Origin: Oscillospiraceae bacterium
GTDB lineage: Bacteria; Bacillota; Clostridia; Oscillospirales; Ruminococcaceae
Reading direction: 5' to 3'
DNA length: 5,928 nucleotides
NCBI GenBank assembly: GCA_030527085.1
Contig: JAUNBN010000092.1
Coordinates: 1-5,928, forward strand
A model generated the notes under the pieces. That model was not told the origin of the DNA, did not search any database, and saw nothing but the letters and a program-made list of their open reading frames with translations. Made by a program: the position numbers and the translations under genes. Within the stretch, counting starts at the first letter, position 1. The number at the start of each line of letters is the position of its first letter. Positions 5,211-5,928 of this stretch are shown here, in pieces.

Positions 5211-5928
5211 GGCTGCGGCGGCTCGAGCTGAAGGACGCGCCCTTCATGCTCGAATGGATACGAGACAAAGAAATCAACCGCTTTTTCCGCTTTCGCGCCG
5301 ACGACATGAGCGAAGAAAGCGTCCGCGCCTATATAGAGAGCTCGTGGACGGACGAAGACAACCTCCACTTCGCCTGCGCGGACGATTCAGACGAGTACCT
5401 CGGCACCGTGAGCCTGAAAAACATAGACCGGGAAAACAAGAACGCCGAGTACGCAACTAGCTTCCGCGCCTCGGCTCAGGGCTCGGGAGCCTCGCGCTTC
5501 GCCTCGCGCGAGCTGCTTAAAAAGGCCTTTTTCGAGCTGGACTTAAACAGGGTTTATCTCAATGTGCTGAGCGAGAACGCGCGCGCCGCGGCCTTTTACG
5601 AAAAGCTCGGTTTTAAAAAAGAGGGCTGCTTTCGCTCTCACCTGCTGCTTAAGGGACGGCGGCAGGATTTACTGCTCTACGGGATGATGAAAGAGGAATT
5701 TAAATTGAGCAATGCAGACAGGGTAAAGATGATGGAGTTCCCCCAGCGCGGAGACGAGAGGGGCCACCTCGTTATAGTAGAGGGCGAGACGGATTTGCCC
5801 TTTGAGATTAAGCGTGTCTTTTATATCTACGGCTCGGACTCCGGGGTGGTGCGCGGCCAGCACGCAAACCGCCGCAGCGAGTTCGTCTTGATAAACGTGG
5901 CGGGCACCAGCAAGGTAAAGGTCAAGGA
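5207..5928 (+). CDS. GNAT N-acetyltransferase fused to FdtA/WxcM-like sugar 3,4-ketoisomerase, 3' partial
   Basis: One frame is open from ATG 5207 to the window edge (240 codons). Residues 1-166 are a GNAT acetyltransferase of the PseH/RimJ-like type: EYLGTVSLKNID (strands before the cofactor site), acetyl-CoA loop AQGSGAS, LDLNRVYLNVLSEN, and the C-terminal AAAFYEKLGFKKEG and LLLYGMMKEEF. After a linker of about ten residues, a cupin begins at about residue 176: EFPQRGDERGHLVIVEG, LPFEIKRVFYIYG, VVRGQHANRRSEFVLINVAG. This is the signature of the FdtA/QdtA/WxcM C-terminal family, which isomerises dTDP-4-keto-6-deoxyglucose to the 3-keto sugar; about half the usual domain is in the window. Together the two domains would supply the steps before and after the adjacent aminotransferase. 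The second His of the usual HAH is Asn221. A TTG at 5705 with AGAGGA (5692-5697) could also start a separate cupin. The GNAT acceptor is inferred from context. Confidence 0.88.
   Translation, partial: MRLRRLELKDAPFMLEWIRDKEINRFFRFRADDMSEESVRAYIESSWTDEDNLHFACADDSDEYLGTVSLKNIDRENKNAEYATSFRASAQGSGASRFASRELLKKAFFELDLNRVYLNVLSENARAAAFYEKLGFKKEGCFRSHLLLKGRRQDLLLYGMMKEEFKLSNADRVKMMEFPQRGDERGHLVIVEGETDLPFEIKRVFYIYGSDSGVVRGQHANRRSEFVLINVAGTSKVKVK

Overview
The window looks like chromosome from a high-GC member of the Clostridia (Bacillota), probably an uncultured gut Oscillospiraceae-type bacterium. This rests on a YerB/DUF3048 lipoprotein, strong Shine-Dalgarno sites, consensus sigma-A promoters, TTG start use and GC-rich coding sequence with AT-rich promoters. 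The taxonomy is inference.

Layout. (1) 1-1046, plus strand: the 3' part of a DUF3048 (YerB-like) lipoprotein gene, entering the window at its lipobox and closed by a strong terminator. (2) 1047-1406: intergenic, with a long perfect hairpin of a dispersed repeat family, an 18-bp AT palindrome and a near-consensus promoter. (3) 1407-2440: an alpha/beta hydrolase gene of the monoacylglycerol-lipase/lysophospholipase type. A 92-bp E/Q-coding segment sits directly before the codon for the catalytic Asp and pushes the Asp and His into another frame; a terminator follows. (4) 2718-2939: a plausible 73-codon gene of unknown function, with hairpins in its leader. (5) 2972-3505, minus strand: a small unknown lipoprotein with a TTG start and a consensus extended -10 promoter. 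(6) 3607-4067: a tandem array of about 115-bp units, each centred on a GC-rich hairpin, filling the space between two divergent genes. (7) 4107-5928, plus strand: a two-gene operon running off the window. It holds a DegT/StrS sugar aminotransferase (FdtB/QdtB-like), overlapped by ATGA with one open frame that fuses a GNAT N-acetyltransferase to the start of an FdtA/WxcM-like sugar 3,4-ketoisomerase cupin.

How the genes work together. The last two genes together supply ketoisomerase, C3-transaminase and N-acetyltransferase. These are the three steps that turn dTDP-4-keto-6-deoxyglucose into dTDP-3-acetamido-3,6-dideoxyhexose (Fuc3NAc or Qui3NAc type) for surface glycans. The window probably catches the left edge of a glycan biosynthesis cluster. 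The upstream genes are independently transcribed single units with no evident link to it.

Most notable: the GNAT-cupin fusion, the hydrolase insert at the catalytic Asp, and the hairpin array, in which one unit carries a flipped hairpin centre and the last partial unit appears to supply the promoter of the sugar operon.
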